NCBI GenBank assembly: GCA_026184775.1
Contig: JANCYW010000015.1
Span: 1-64,000 of the forward strand
Direction of reading: 5' to 3'
Source: Cyanidium caldarium
Lineage: Eukaryota > Rhodophyta > Bangiophyceae > Cyanidiales > Cyanidiaceae
DNA length: 64,000 nt
The first letter of the stretch is position 1. Each line of letters starts with the position of its first letter. Positions 48,562-57,392 of this stretch are shown here, piece after piece. The notes beneath the pieces were generated by a model, which did no database searches, was not told where the DNA came from, and saw nothing but the letters and a program-made list of their open reading frames with translations. Made by a program: the position numbers and the translations under genes.

Positions 48562-48573
48562 TGGGGTGGGAAA

Positions 48574-49419
48574 ATGGGAGACGAGGGAGGAGTGGAGTGT
48601 GAGGAGCGAGGGCGCGAAGGGTGGCGGCGGCGACGGCGACGTCGAGGTGGCACCGGGAGGCGGCGGCGATGGGAGCGGGGCACGCGACCGCGTGCAACGG
48701 CAGTTGCGTGGTGCGGAGTGGACACGGCGCGACTATTCGTGGCGCTCAAGCTGCCGGAGGTGTGGTTGGTGTGCTTGGACGGGTTGCAGCGGCGGTTGCG
48801 CTCGGAGTGGGAGGTGACGCTGCCGGACGGGCGGGTGCGCTCGCCGGTGCGTTGGACGCCGCGGCACTCGTGGCACTTGACGCTGCATTTCCTGGGCGCC
48901 ACCGAACGCCGCCGGATCGCCGAGACGAGTGCGCGGTTGACGCAGGTGGCTCGGCAGCACCGACCGATGCAGTTGACACTCGGGGAGCTGTTGCCGCTGC
49001 CGCCGGATGCGGCCCAGCGGTTGCGGGTGCTATCGGTGGCCGTGCGCGATGGCAGCGAGAGCGGCGCCTTGTCGTCGCTGGCCACCGACATTCAGGAGGC
49101 GATGGTGGACATGGATGGCGATGCGTTGGAAGCGATGCCGCCGCCGACGCCGCCCCGCCGCCGACGCCCCCTTGCACCGCTGCTGCCGCACGTGACCCTG
49201 GGACGGGTGCGCGACCGCACCGACGACGATACCTGCGCGCGCCTGCGAGCGCACTTGGAGACACTGCCGCCATTGCCATGGTCACCCGAGGCGTTGATGA
49301 TCGCCGATGCGTTTTGCCTCTTCGAGTCACAGCTCGAGGAGGGCAGCGCGCCGGTGTACACCGAGCTGGCCGCCTATGTCCTATCGGGCGATGCGCCGAT
49401 GCACGCTCCAGGAGCGTGA
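48574..49419 (+). CDS. 2H phosphoesterase (LigT/ThpR-type RNA 2',3'-cyclic phosphodiesterase)
   Basis: A 281-residue member of the 2H superfamily, which opens 2',3'-cyclic phosphates on RNA ends. The ThpR-like pattern is FVALKLPEVW, the first HxTx motif HLTLHFLG (about 99-106), PLPPDAAQRLRVLSVAV, and the second motif PHVTLGRV (about 205-212), followed by FCLFESQLEEGSAPVYTEL. Both catalytic His-x-Thr pairs are intact. The first 50 residues are very basic (runs of Arg and Gly) and may bind RNA or direct the protein to an organelle or nucleus; the true start could be further in. Only 12 bases separate it from the DnaJ stop on the same strand. Confidence 0.88.
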   Translation: MGDEGGVECEERGREGWRRRRRRRGGTGRRRRWERGTRPRATAVAWCGVDTARLFVALKLPEVWLVCLDGLQRRLRSEWEVTLPDGRVRSPVRWTPRHSWHLTLHFLGATERRRIAETSARLTQVARQHRPMQLTLGELLPLPPDAAQRLRVLSVAVRDGSESGALSSLATDIQEAMVDMDGDALEAMPPPTPPRRRRPLAPLLPHVTLGRVRDRTDDDTCARLRAHLETLPPLPWSPEALMIADAFCLFESQLEEGSAPVYTELAAYVLSGDAPMHAPGA

Positions 49420-49679
49420 GATGTAGAGAGCGCCGCTGGCCACCGCAACGATGACCGTATCTGGACGGCGGCCGTGTCAACACCATGACGCGGCCATGGT
49501 AAACCCAGCAACGTTCTCGGAAGTGCTGCCATCGACTGACAGATGGTGTCCCGAGGGGAAGTGTCCCGCATCGCCCGACCGCTCCATCGCGCCCGAAACG
49601 GCCGCGCCCGCCAAAACGGCACACCGGCGACGGGAGGTGCGTCGGGCGGCTCGGACGGGTCCACCGCGTCTCGCTCGCC

Positions 49680-50510
49680 ATGACCACGGCACCACCGATT
49701 CGATTGGAGGATCACGTGACGGCGGTGCCTCGCGAGTTGCGCCACGATGCTTCTGCGGAAGACGCGGAGCGTGACTCCCTTGCGGAGACACCCCCGCCGT
49801 CGGGCGCGTCTCCGGGGGAGATGTCCACCGACGACTACGCCGAGCAGTGGATGGCGCAGCACCCCGGCCGCAAGACCATCATATTCAAGACGCGGGGCAT
49901 GTCCAAGCCGCAGGGCATGACGTGGTTGGAGCGCGCGGTGAGCCGGCGGGCACCGCCGCCGACGCCGCAGCCGCCGCCCCCGTTGCAGAAGCTCGATTTC
50001 TACTACCGGGTGGCGGAGTGCAAGCGTCGCTCCCGCATCGAGTTGAAGAAGACGTGGGAGCCGTTTCGGTGGCTGGCGCTCAAACCGGCGGTGTTCTGTC
50101 GGCCGCTGAACACGCAGCCGTGGGACGACTCGGTGTGGAGCGTGCGGGTGGACGTGAAACTGCTGCGCTTTCTCAAATGGCGCCTGCTCCCGCTGTACGA
50201 TAACTTTATGGAGACGCGACTGCGGCTGGCGATACCGCGCATGCCGGCGCGATTGCAGGTGCGCTATCGACGCGAGACCGGCACCTGGCATCGGTACAAG
50301 TCGCGCCGCGAGGTGCGGTACTCCCTGGACGTGGCCGACCAGCTGCGGTTCAAAGTGTTCGCTGGCGACGTTGAGGCACCGTCAGTGGAGCTGCGACATC
50401 GTCAGGTGATTAACATGACCAGCGCGGTCACTCTGGCGTTGCAGTATCGGTTTGGGGGGGAGCGCGAAAAGGCGGTGCGCTTCACCGGGCAGTTGAAACG
50501 GCGTTTCTGA
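49680..50510 (+). CDS. Conserved-looking protein with beta-rich C-terminal half, function unknown
   Basis: I do not recognise this 276-residue protein. The first 100 residues are acidic then Pro-rich (PPPTPQPPPPL). From about 103 on it has alternating charged and hydrophobic residues typical of beta strands: KLDFYYRVAECKRRS, RLRLAIPRMPARLQVRYRRETG, REVRYSLDVADQLRFKVF and AVTLALQYRFGG, ending in Phe (QLKRRF). This looks like part of an outer-membrane-type beta barrel or a beta-sandwich, for which a plastid or mitochondrial outer-membrane location is possible. Its stop lies 10 bases from the convergent DeSI-type gene's stop. Confidence 0.6.
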   Translation: MTTAPPIRLEDHVTAVPRELRHDASAEDAERDSLAETPPPSGASPGEMSTDDYAEQWMAQHPGRKTIIFKTRGMSKPQGMTWLERAVSRRAPPPTPQPPPPLQKLDFYYRVAECKRRSRIELKKTWEPFRWLALKPAVFCRPLNTQPWDDSVWSVRVDVKLLRFLKWRLLPLYDNFMETRLRLAIPRMPARLQVRYRRETGTWHRYKSRREVRYSLDVADQLRFKVFAGDVEAPSVELRHRQVINMTSAVTLALQYRFGGEREKAVRFTGQLKRRF

Positions 50511-50520
50511 CGGGGCGAGG

Positions 50521-51855
50521 TCACGGCGTCGCTTCGGGCAATAACGCGCGGACCGCGTCGGTGGTGCGACCGCAACGGAACTGGGGCAAGACGGCGGGCA
50601 GATCGAACGCCTGCGCCATCTCCAGGGCGCCGGCGCAAGAACGCAACACCGTGAGCAGGCAGCGGCCGCAGGCGTCGGCAATGGCAGCGTCCGGCAAGTG
50701 GGTGCTGGCAGCGTACGCTGCGGTGTCGTGCGTGAGTGCCCAAAGCAGGCGCGCTGCAAACGCCTCGCTGTGCACGGTATCGCTGTGGGCGTGGGCGCGG
50801 GCGAGCGCCGCGGCCGCTGTCCACCACGCCCACCAGAGAGCGCGGTGCTCGGCGGTGGCCGGCGTGGTTGCGGCGGCAGCGGCATCGAATAGCCACTGGG
50901 TGGCGGTTTCAGCGCCGTCGCGCTGAACGCACCGGCAAGCGGTGTCCGTGTCGCTGAGGAAATTGGCCAGCGCCTGGGCGAGCAGCGTGCGCGCGGTGAT
51001 ATTCGCCGGCGGACCGGCTCGCAACAGCGGCGTCAGGTGCGCGCCGTCCACGCCAGCAATCCAGTTGCGCGCCGAGGTCGCACACAGCGCCCGCAACATA
51101 TCCAACGCCGCGATCACCGACGGCGGTGTGTCCGAGGCGTTGTCCGCTGTACATGCCTGCAGCAATTCGTCGCGATACCTATCGCCCTCTCCGTCATCCT
51201 CCGTTGCCAGCTGCCCGGAATTTCCCGCCTCGACTCGCTGCCACACTGCCTCTCGGCACGCCGCCGACACCGACAGTGCCGCGCGCGTCTCCGCCCGACA
51301 GGCCGCATCGAACACCACCGGCCGGTCTCCCGCGTCTCCTCCAGCCTCCCGCCCACCGTCCGCCCTGTGCGCTCCCTCCCCATTTGTCGGTGTGTCCATG
51401 GCCAGCACTTGCGCCTGCAGGCTCTCCAACATCGGCCGCAGCAGCGATCCCAGTGGCGAGTTCATCGCCTCCTCTGGCAAGTCGCGAATCTCCTGCGGTA
51501 TATGCCGACCGACCAGGAACTGACACACCTCGTCCGAGAAGTGATTGCAGTTGCGATCCAGCAGGTGATAGGTGCGCAGCTGGTAACGCCCTCGAATGCC
51601 CTGCAGAAAGTCCCGAAACGTCTCCACACTCACCCCGGTCTCGCCCATGTCCACTGCGCGCACCGGACGCCCGTACACCGTGCCACCGGGCGGTGCGCTC
51701 TGAATGCCCCCGCCAAAGTAGTACTCGCGCCCGTACACCACCACCCCAGTGTGATACACCGCCTCGATGCGCTTTCCCAGCAGCATCGTACTGAACTGCG
51801 CTGCCAGTCCTCCGCTCAAGTCGTACACGTGCAGTATGACTCGGTGTCGCGTCAT
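50521..51855 (-). CDS. DeSI-type PPPDE peptidase with C-terminal PUL-like domain
   Basis: Papain-like isopeptidase of 444 residues. The PPPDE domain (about 4-145) has VILHVYDLSGGLA, the catalytic His in VYHTGVVVYGREYYFGGG, and the catalytic Cys in LLDRNCNHFSDEVCQFLVGR, ending IPQEIRDLPEE. Known DeSI proteins remove SUMO or ubiquitin. After a disordered linker, residues about 235-440 form Ala/Leu-rich helices (VIAALDMLRALC, LLAQALANFLSD, ALWWAWWTAAAALAR, FAARLLWALTHD, GRCLLTVLRSC) like an ARM-fold PUL domain, which binds Cdc48/p97 in other proteins. Plant and fungal PPPDE-thioredoxin-PUL proteins are known; here no thioredoxin is seen. Start 51855 is the first ATG next to the domain. Confidence 0.85.
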   Translation of the reverse strand: MTRHRVILHVYDLSGGLAAQFSTMLLGKRIEAVYHTGVVVYGREYYFGGGIQSAPPGGTVYGRPVRAVDMGETGVSVETFRDFLQGIRGRYQLRTYHLLDRNCNHFSDEVCQFLVGRHIPQEIRDLPEEAMNSPLGSLLRPMLESLQAQVLAMDTPTNGEGAHRADGGREAGGDAGDRPVVFDAACRAETRAALSVSAACREAVWQRVEAGNSGQLATEDDGEGDRYRDELLQACTADNASDTPPSVIAALDMLRALCATSARNWIAGVDGAHLTPLLRAGPPANITARTLLAQALANFLSDTDTACRCVQRDGAETATQWLFDAAAAATTPATAEHRALWWAWWTAAAALARAHAHSDTVHSEAFAARLLWALTHDTAAYAASTHLPDAAIADACGRCLLTVLRSCAGALEMAQAFDLPAVLPQFRCGRTTDAVRALLPEATP

Positions 51856-52017
51856 GGGATGGTGCGGAGAGACGGGCAGGTGATGGTGATGGGGTTGCGC
51901 GAGGAGTCCGGCCGCAGCGGAAACCGAGATCGCCAGAGAGGCGTCGCAGGTGGACGGGAGGTGGCGGACACTTCCAGGAGAACGACGAGGTGGCCGTGTC
52001 GAGGAGAGCAGAGGGAC

Positions 52018-53340
52018 ATGGTCAAGGTGGAGACGGTGTATGTGGACTGTTTCGAACGGGGAACTGGGCGGGATCCCTCTCGAGAATGTATGCAGAGCTT
52101 GCGGCAACGGATCGCGGAGGCGGTCCACGCCAACGCGTCGGTGTTACTCATCGGTGGCGACGTGTACGGTGTCCAGAGACGCCGACTGGCGGTCGCTTCG
52201 GTGCGCGAGAGCGGCCGAGAGGTGGTGGCATTGCGTTCGGATGCGGTTTGGGAGGGCGGTGCGGCGGCGGTGTACGCAGCGGCCGATCGGGCCCGACGGT
52301 GCAGCGGGATATTGCAGTGCTTGGAGTGGCAACGACTGGCGGCGGTGGCCGACGCCAACGACTCCGACGCTCCGGCCGCGGAAACGCCGTGGACGCTCCG
52401 AGGCATCGAGGCCGCTCTGGAACGGTGCATGGCGGTGGTGCCGGTGGTGATGACCTCGCGACACGCACCCATCGCGTTGCGCCACGCCTTGGACGAGGTG
52501 CTGCGGTTGCCGGAGACGACCGCCATGCCGCCATCGCCTGGCGCTTCTTCCGGCGACGTTTCTTGGTACTGGGATGGGGCTGGCCATCTACAGACGCTGC
52601 GACGCCTGTTGTTACCGTCGACCGCCGAGCAGCGCACCCTGCGACGGCTGGCCGCAGCCCCGCTGCGTAGCGTGTTGGTGCACGGACCGCCCGGCAGCGG
52701 CAAGACCGCATTGACCACCGCCCTGTCAGCGCTGGCGGGCGACGCTGCCGTCTTTATTCCGGTGCCTCGCTCGACGCTGTACGCGCCGTACCTCGGGGAG
52801 AGCGAGCGGCGGCTGCGCGACCATTTTCGCGCAGCGCATCGAAGCGATGGTCGCGTCACCGTGCTGGTGTTCGACGACGTGGATCTCTTGTTCCTACAAG
52901 GACGCGGCCTGCAGGCGGGCGATGGCGGCGCGCTCGACACGGATAACGATCGATACGCCAGCCGGCTGCTGGGCACCTTTTTATCCGAACTGGACGGAAT
53001 GGTGACCGCCGACGCGGTGGACGAGACCGCAAAGGAGGATGGCGATGTCGGTGCGTGTCGGGTGCTGATGACGGCCACACGAGTGGATGCGCTGGACGCG
53101 GCACTGCTGCGTCCGGGGCGGTGCGATGCGGTGCTGGCGTTGGATGGGCGAGTGCCGACCGACGATCTGCCGGTGCAGTGGCTGCGGAGCATGCTGCCGG
53201 ATACGCTGTGGGATGAAAAGTCGGCGGTGTGGGCAGGTGATGGAGACTTGAGCATGGCACAAGTGGTACAGCGCTTGCGGCGACAGGCACTGCAACGGGT
53301 CGAGGGAAAAGGGAATAGGGTGCAAGGGGCGTCTACATGA
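52018..53340 (+). CDS. Single-domain AAA ATPase, function unknown
   Basis: A 440-residue AAA protein. The AAA module (about 200-390) has Walker A in LVHGPPGSGKTAL (about 224-231), a pore-loop-like TLYAPYLGESERRLRDHF, Walker B VLVFDDVDLLF, sensor 1 VLMTATRVDALD and the arginine-finger motif LLRPGRCDAVL. The Walker B Glu of the usual DE pair is Asp here. The N-terminal 200 residues are helical with an alpha/beta look (ASVLLIGGDVYG, REVVALRSDAVW, AVVPVVMTSRHAP) and could be a degraded first AAA module. Overall it is closest to CDC48/AFG2/PEX-type AAA modules, but I cannot name the orthologue. The frame stays open far upstream across the opposite-strand DeSI gene; the ATG at 52018 is the first beyond it that fits. 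Confidence 0.75.
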   Translation: MVKVETVYVDCFERGTGRDPSRECMQSLRQRIAEAVHANASVLLIGGDVYGVQRRRLAVASVRESGREVVALRSDAVWEGGAAAVYAAADRARRCSGILQCLEWQRLAAVADANDSDAPAAETPWTLRGIEAALERCMAVVPVVMTSRHAPIALRHALDEVLRLPETTAMPPSPGASSGDVSWYWDGAGHLQTLRRLLLPSTAEQRTLRRLAAAPLRSVLVHGPPGSGKTALTTALSALAGDAAVFIPVPRSTLYAPYLGESERRLRDHFRAAHRSDGRVTVLVFDDVDLLFLQGRGLQAGDGGALDTDNDRYASRLLGTFLSELDGMVTADAVDETAKEDGDVGACRVLMTATRVDALDAALLRPGRCDAVLALDGRVPTDDLPVQWLRSMLPDTLWDEKSAVWAGDGDLSMAQVVQRLRRQALQRVEGKGNRVQGAST

Positions 53341-53539
53341 GGCGGTCGACTGCGGGGGGTGTCGTCGGTGGACACGGATGCGCCTCGTCGCAGCGCCCGG
53401 TGTTGTTTTCGGCTGGCCATAGCTTTCCGTAAACGTCGCTGCGCACTGACCGGACATCCCGGACGGGTGCACCCGACGTACTGTCTCTCACGTAACGCTT
53501 CGGTTGCCACTCTGACACCCCCTCTCCTCGCCGCTCCTC

Positions 53540-55201
53540 ATGACGGAGCGGCGGGCACGGCGGCCGTCGTTGACGCGGTACTACGGTCTGGACAAGCCGG
53601 AACCGGCCAACAGTTCCGTCTCGGTCGACAGCGCGCCATCGTCGGACACTGTCACCGATGTGCCGGTGGAGGATGCGCGCGCGTGGGTGCAGCAAGTGCT
53701 GCAGGAGACGCCGCTCAACGACCTGCTGGTGCGGGCGCGCCAGTTTCAGGAGGACACCGACGAGTTGGAGTCGCGAGTGAACGCCACCGTGGTGCAGCTG
53801 TTCGATGCCTACAACGAGGCGGTGCGGGCGTGTGAGCGGTTGCAGCGGGAGGCGCCGCAGTGGCAGCGCGGGGCGGAGCGGGAGCAGGCGCGGCTGGACG
53901 AGGCGCTGGCGCAGAGCGAGCAGTTGGCGCGACGGTTCGCCGACGAGCAGCAACGACTGGAGGCGCTGGAGGCACGACGACGGCTGGTGCAATTGGCGCG
54001 GGTGGCGCTAGCAGCGCCGCCGATACTGGCGCAGCGATGGGAGGGCGGTGAGGCGCAGCGCGCCGCCGAAGAATACCTCCAGCTGATGGACGCGCTGGAG
54101 CGGGCGCGCGACTTGCATCCGGTGTACGGTCGGCTGGCGGAGCGTTTGGCCTCGGCGCTGGCACCGCATGTGCAAGAATACGTGCAGCACCAAGTGGAAC
54201 GAGCGGTGCGTCTGGAGGCGGATGAATCGGCGGCCGACGGAATGCAGCGGCTGCGTCAGGCAGCACGGGTGGCCCGATGCCCGCCGGCGTCGGCAGCGGC
54301 CGCGCAGCTGGCCGCGCTGGTGCTCCAGGCGTTGCAGCAGAGCCGGGCAGAGCGCGTGGAGACATGGGCGTGGACTGCGCCGTCACTTCTCTTGCAACAA
54401 TACGAGGCGTTGCGGGCGTGGTCGATCGGCGAGTTGCAGCAGGCGCCGTGTGAGGCGCAACTGCACGATAGCCTGCAGTGCGACGTGCAGTGCGCCCTAC
54501 AGAGCGCAACCACGCCCGAAGCACTGCAACCGTTGGCGGAAGCGCTGACGTCGGCGCCGGAGTGGACGGCGCTGGCGGACGCAGGGGCACGAACGGCGTT
54601 GGCCGTCGACGTCCTCAGCGACGTCTGTTGGGCGACGGTGGCCAACGCCTGGCCCGCGCTGTTACAGAAACTGATGCAGGCAAACAGCACTGTCGAGGAG
54701 GAGTACACGGCCTGTGCTTCGGAATTGGATGCGCTGGCGCGTGCGGTGAGCGAGAGCTGGGAGTCGGTGCGGCGCACGTTGCAGGTGTGGGCGCCAACAC
54801 CGGCCATGGCGGAATCGGGTGCCGAGGCAGTATGCGCCCGCATCCTGCATCCCTTGCGCCAGGAGGCGTACGCACTGGTGCGGTGTGGGGTCTCACGCAC
54901 GCCAGCCTCCTTGTTGCTGCTGGCGCGCCTGTCTTGGCGGTTGCAACGGCCTGCCGAGGCCGAGGCGCACCTCCGGGAATATGCACAGTGTGCGGGGCAC
55001 AGCCGGTGGGATGAACCGGTGGACGGGAATATCGGAGAGGCCGCGGCAATACAGCAGTCGGCAGTGCGCACCGAAATCAATGCGCTGCTGCATGGCTACG
55101 CTCCCGAGCGAGTCAGCGCGCTGCAGACCGTGATCACCGAGCGCCAACGGCGTACTCGCGTGCGCGCATCCCAGTCCTCGGGGGACACGCCGAAAGTCTA
55201 A
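53540..55201 (+). CDS. VPS51: GARP/EARP tethering complex subunit VPS51
   Basis: Subunit of the GARP/EARP complexes, which tether endosome-derived vesicles at the trans-Golgi. The 553-residue protein starts with LTRYYGLDKPE, the YYGL(D) motif of VPS51 N-termini, followed by DARAWVQQVLQETPLNDLLVRARQFQEDTDELESRVNATVVQLFDAYNEAV, which matches the Vps51 pattern of one LL-type helix, a coiled coil and a YxxYxxF-like end. The rest is long helices rich in Glu, Gln, Ala and Arg. It is shorter than human VPS51 (782) and longer than yeast Vps51 (164). Confidence 0.8.
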   Translation: MTERRARRPSLTRYYGLDKPEPANSSVSVDSAPSSDTVTDVPVEDARAWVQQVLQETPLNDLLVRARQFQEDTDELESRVNATVVQLFDAYNEAVRACERLQREAPQWQRGAEREQARLDEALAQSEQLARRFADEQQRLEALEARRRLVQLARVALAAPPILAQRWEGGEAQRAAEEYLQLMDALERARDLHPVYGRLAERLASALAPHVQEYVQHQVERAVRLEADESAADGMQRLRQAARVARCPPASAAAAQLAALVLQALQQSRAERVETWAWTAPSLLLQQYEALRAWSIGELQQAPCEAQLHDSLQCDVQCALQSATTPEALQPLAEALTSAPEWTALADAGARTALAVDVLSDVCWATVANAWPALLQKLMQANSTVEEEYTACASELDALARAVSESWESVRRTLQVWAPTPAMAESGAEAVCARILHPLRQEAYALVRCGVSRTPASLLLLARLSWRLQRPAEAEAHLREYAQCAGHSRWDEPVDGNIGEAAAIQQSAVRTEINALLHGYAPERVSALQTVITERQRRTRVRASQSSGDTPKV

Positions 55202-55509
55202 CGGACAGCAACCTGCGGTATATCTTCAGACAGCCGGCGTATATGATGCTCCCTAAAGTACCCTCCTGCATGCGTCTCGCCTCCGGTGTGGGTGCTCGTG
55301 TGCGCGCATCTTGGTCTCGCGGGTGCACCGACACCGCTCGACACGGGCTGCGCGTCGGCCGTCGGCGCTCACGGGCGCAAGCAACCGCACTACCGCCTGG
55401 TGCGCAAGTCCCATCGCTACGCTCACTGCGTCTCGCCCGGACAAGCACGCATACGCTCCGTGACGCTCGGTTTCTGGCCCGCGACTCGCGTCGGACGCAC
55501 ACGCTCACG
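55202..55509. other. Intergenic, upstream of PAF1
   Basis: The 308 bases between VPS51 and the chosen PAF1 start hold no separate gene. The PAF1 frame is open back to an ATG at 55243, but that stretch is Arg/Ser/Thr-rich and unlike PAF1. Confidence 0.4.
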
Positions 55510-56613
55510 ATGGACGCTGAGAGCGCCTCACCGGGAGCGCATCTCCATCACCGCACCGGAGCCATGAACGGCGCCCGCTGCCCATCCATACCCGTGCACC
55601 GGTACCTGTACACACCGCGAGCACATACTGCGGTGCCGGAGCCGCCCATGGACCTCAAGCTGTTGCCAGTCGAGGTGGACACCGGCAAGTACGCGCGGTA
55701 TGCGTCGACCCCGGCGGAGGAGGTGCTGCACGAGCGGGAGACGCTGCAGGGCGGAACGGTGGATTGGGAGGCGGAGCGCCCGGGGTCGTGGTTGGTGGCG
55801 CTGGCGGCGTTGGTGGACGACGCGGGCCACGCGGCGGTGTGGCAGCGGCACCGACGACGATTGAGCGCTGAGGCTCGCGAACTGTTGCACGGATACGGCA
55901 ACCTGGAGGAGGTGGTCGCGGTTGGCGACGGGGAGCTGGAGCCGACGGCGGAGCGGGCATCGTTAGGGCGCTCCAGTGTGGCGGCACCGTGGATGCGACG
56001 CACGCAGTATGATGAGTTTGCCCCGCATCCGACGTTTACGACGAGCGCCGCGCGAGCAGCGACGACGACAGCGGCGTCGCGTACAGGGGAGGAGGTGGCG
56101 GTCGACGAGGACGACGAAGCGGAGGGAGGGACGATGCCGGGCGCCGCGATAGACGTGGGGCAGGAGTTTACGGCGGCGCAAGAGTTGGACGCGCAGCTGT
56201 CCGAATTGGTGCACCCGCAATGGCAGCGCGACGGAACGGCCACGCCGCCACGAGCAGTGCAGAGCATCCCGCTGCTGCCGGATGTGTCCGCGGGGGAGCG
56301 CGGATATCTCTTGGCGCGATGGCCGCAGCCACCCGACTGGCCGCCATCCGCCCGAGTGTTGGCGCAGGCGGACGACAATGAGAGCGAGGCGCCCGCCAAC
56401 CTGACGATGTATGTAGCGTCCGCGGACACAGAAGACATGGACGAGGCTGATCGGACGCCGTTCACGCTGCACCACCAGTCGGTCGTTGCAGAACCGGAGC
56501 GGCACGGCGCGCAACCGGCCGATGCCGCCAGCGCCTACGTCCTGTGCTTTAGCGCCGACGGAGCGGCCCGCATCGCCCCCCTTCATCGACGACTGCGCCT
56601 GCAACGACCGTAA
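55510..56613 (+). CDS. PAF1: PAF1 complex subunit PAF1
   Basis: Component of the Pol II-associated PAF1 complex (elongation, H2B ubiquitination, histone methylation). In 367 residues, the PAF1 N-terminus is recognisable: PVHRYLYTPRAHTAVPEPPMDLKLLPVEVDTGKYARYASTP follows the family pattern of an aromatic strand, two Pro pairs, D-x-K and F/Y-x-x-Y, and APWMRRTQYDEF matches the family xxWLRKTEYIS motif. Between and after these are acidic, low-complexity stretches. It is shorter than human PAF1 (531). Starts at 55510 or 55564 both precede the conserved region; 55510 is used. Confidence 0.75.
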   Translation: MDAESASPGAHLHHRTGAMNGARCPSIPVHRYLYTPRAHTAVPEPPMDLKLLPVEVDTGKYARYASTPAEEVLHERETLQGGTVDWEAERPGSWLVALAALVDDAGHAAVWQRHRRRLSAEARELLHGYGNLEEVVAVGDGELEPTAERASLGRSSVAAPWMRRTQYDEFAPHPTFTTSAARAATTTAASRTGEEVAVDEDDEAEGGTMPGAAIDVGQEFTAAQELDAQLSELVHPQWQRDGTATPPRAVQSIPLLPDVSAGERGYLLARWPQPPDWPPSARVLAQADDNESEAPANLTMYVASADTEDMDEADRTPFTLHHQSVVAEPERHGAQPADAASAYVLCFSADGAARIAPLHRRLRLQRP

Positions 56614-56627
56614 AATCTCTCCACGCT

Positions 56628-56969
56628 TTATATGTTGCTGGGGTACAGCATGACCCGCACCCGCTTGCCGAACGCCGACGGCGGTATGTTGCGGGCGAAC
56701 TTGACCCGCACCACCCCGGTGTTGCCGTGCGCGCCGATGATCTTGCCCCAGATGCAGCGGTGGCGCGTCAGGGTGCCTTTGCGGGTGTGCTTCTCGGTCT
56801 TGGCCTTGTACACATATGCCACGCGCTTGCCCGCGTAGAAGACGGTGTCCTGGCGCGTCTTGACGCCCTCGATCTGCACCCGCGCCTGTTGTGGATGCTG
56901 CCGCCGCTGCGATCGCCGGTAGCCCAAGACGAGGCCCTTACAGTAGAGGCGGACGGGCTCTTTCGCCAT
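56628..56969 (-). CDS. RPL35A: 60S ribosomal protein eL33 (L35a)
   Basis: Large-subunit ribosomal protein of 113 residues, matching human L35A (110). It has PVRLYCKGLVLGYRRS, VQIEGVKTRQDTVFYAGKRVAYVYKAKT, HRCIWGKIIGAHGNTGVVRVKFARNIPP and ends GKRVRVMLYPSNI, all hallmarks of eL33. The open frame runs a further 99 codons, so the ATG at 56969 (MAKEPVRLYCKG) is chosen by homology. It converges on PAF1, with 14 bases between stops. Confidence 0.98.
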   Translation of the reverse strand: MAKEPVRLYCKGLVLGYRRSQRRQHPQQARVQIEGVKTRQDTVFYAGKRVAYVYKAKTEKHTRKGTLTRHRCIWGKIIGAHGNTGVVRVKFARNIPPSAFGKRVRVMLYPSNI

Positions 56970-57392
56970 AGCGATGGACGTGAAGGGTCCTGGGGAGCGT
57001 TTGAGAGGCGCGGAAAGGGACGATGAAGGAGGCTCCGGAACGAACGCCGCGCAGCAGCAGACCGACCGAACGCGGCGCCGCCGGCGGGACGGAGCGCGCC
57101 GCGACGGCCGCGGGATGCCGGTGTCTCCGTGCGAGGACACGAGAACCGATGTCGGTCGTGCTATCAAGCCGATGCGCACAATATTTGTGCGTCTGAGCCA
57201 TACTTCTGGCTGTCTCAGCACACGATCACGGACGTCTTTGGCTGGCAAGAGCCCGTCGCGTCGCATTTATTGGAGAGGAGCATGCCGCGCTCACCTCCGA
57301 GGCAACGAGACATCTCCCAGCGCACGTTGTCCTGTCGCCCTCTACTTGGCCCTGCTCCGCGCGCTTCGCTCTCTGCTCCTGCCCTGCCTCAT
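56970..57392. other. Intergenic, upstream of eL33
   Basis: The 423 bases between eL33 and eL27 (same strand) contain no supported gene. The eL33 promoter and 5' UTR should lie here. Confidence 0.45.

Noticed and set aside
51037-52017. Upstream extension of the AAA ATPase by 327 codons
   Set aside because: The stretch overlaps the DeSI-type gene on the other strand and has no AAA-related features.
51852-53510. Minus-strand frame of 552 codons
   Set aside because: Ser/Arg/Pro-rich shadow of the AAA ATPase gene with no domain.
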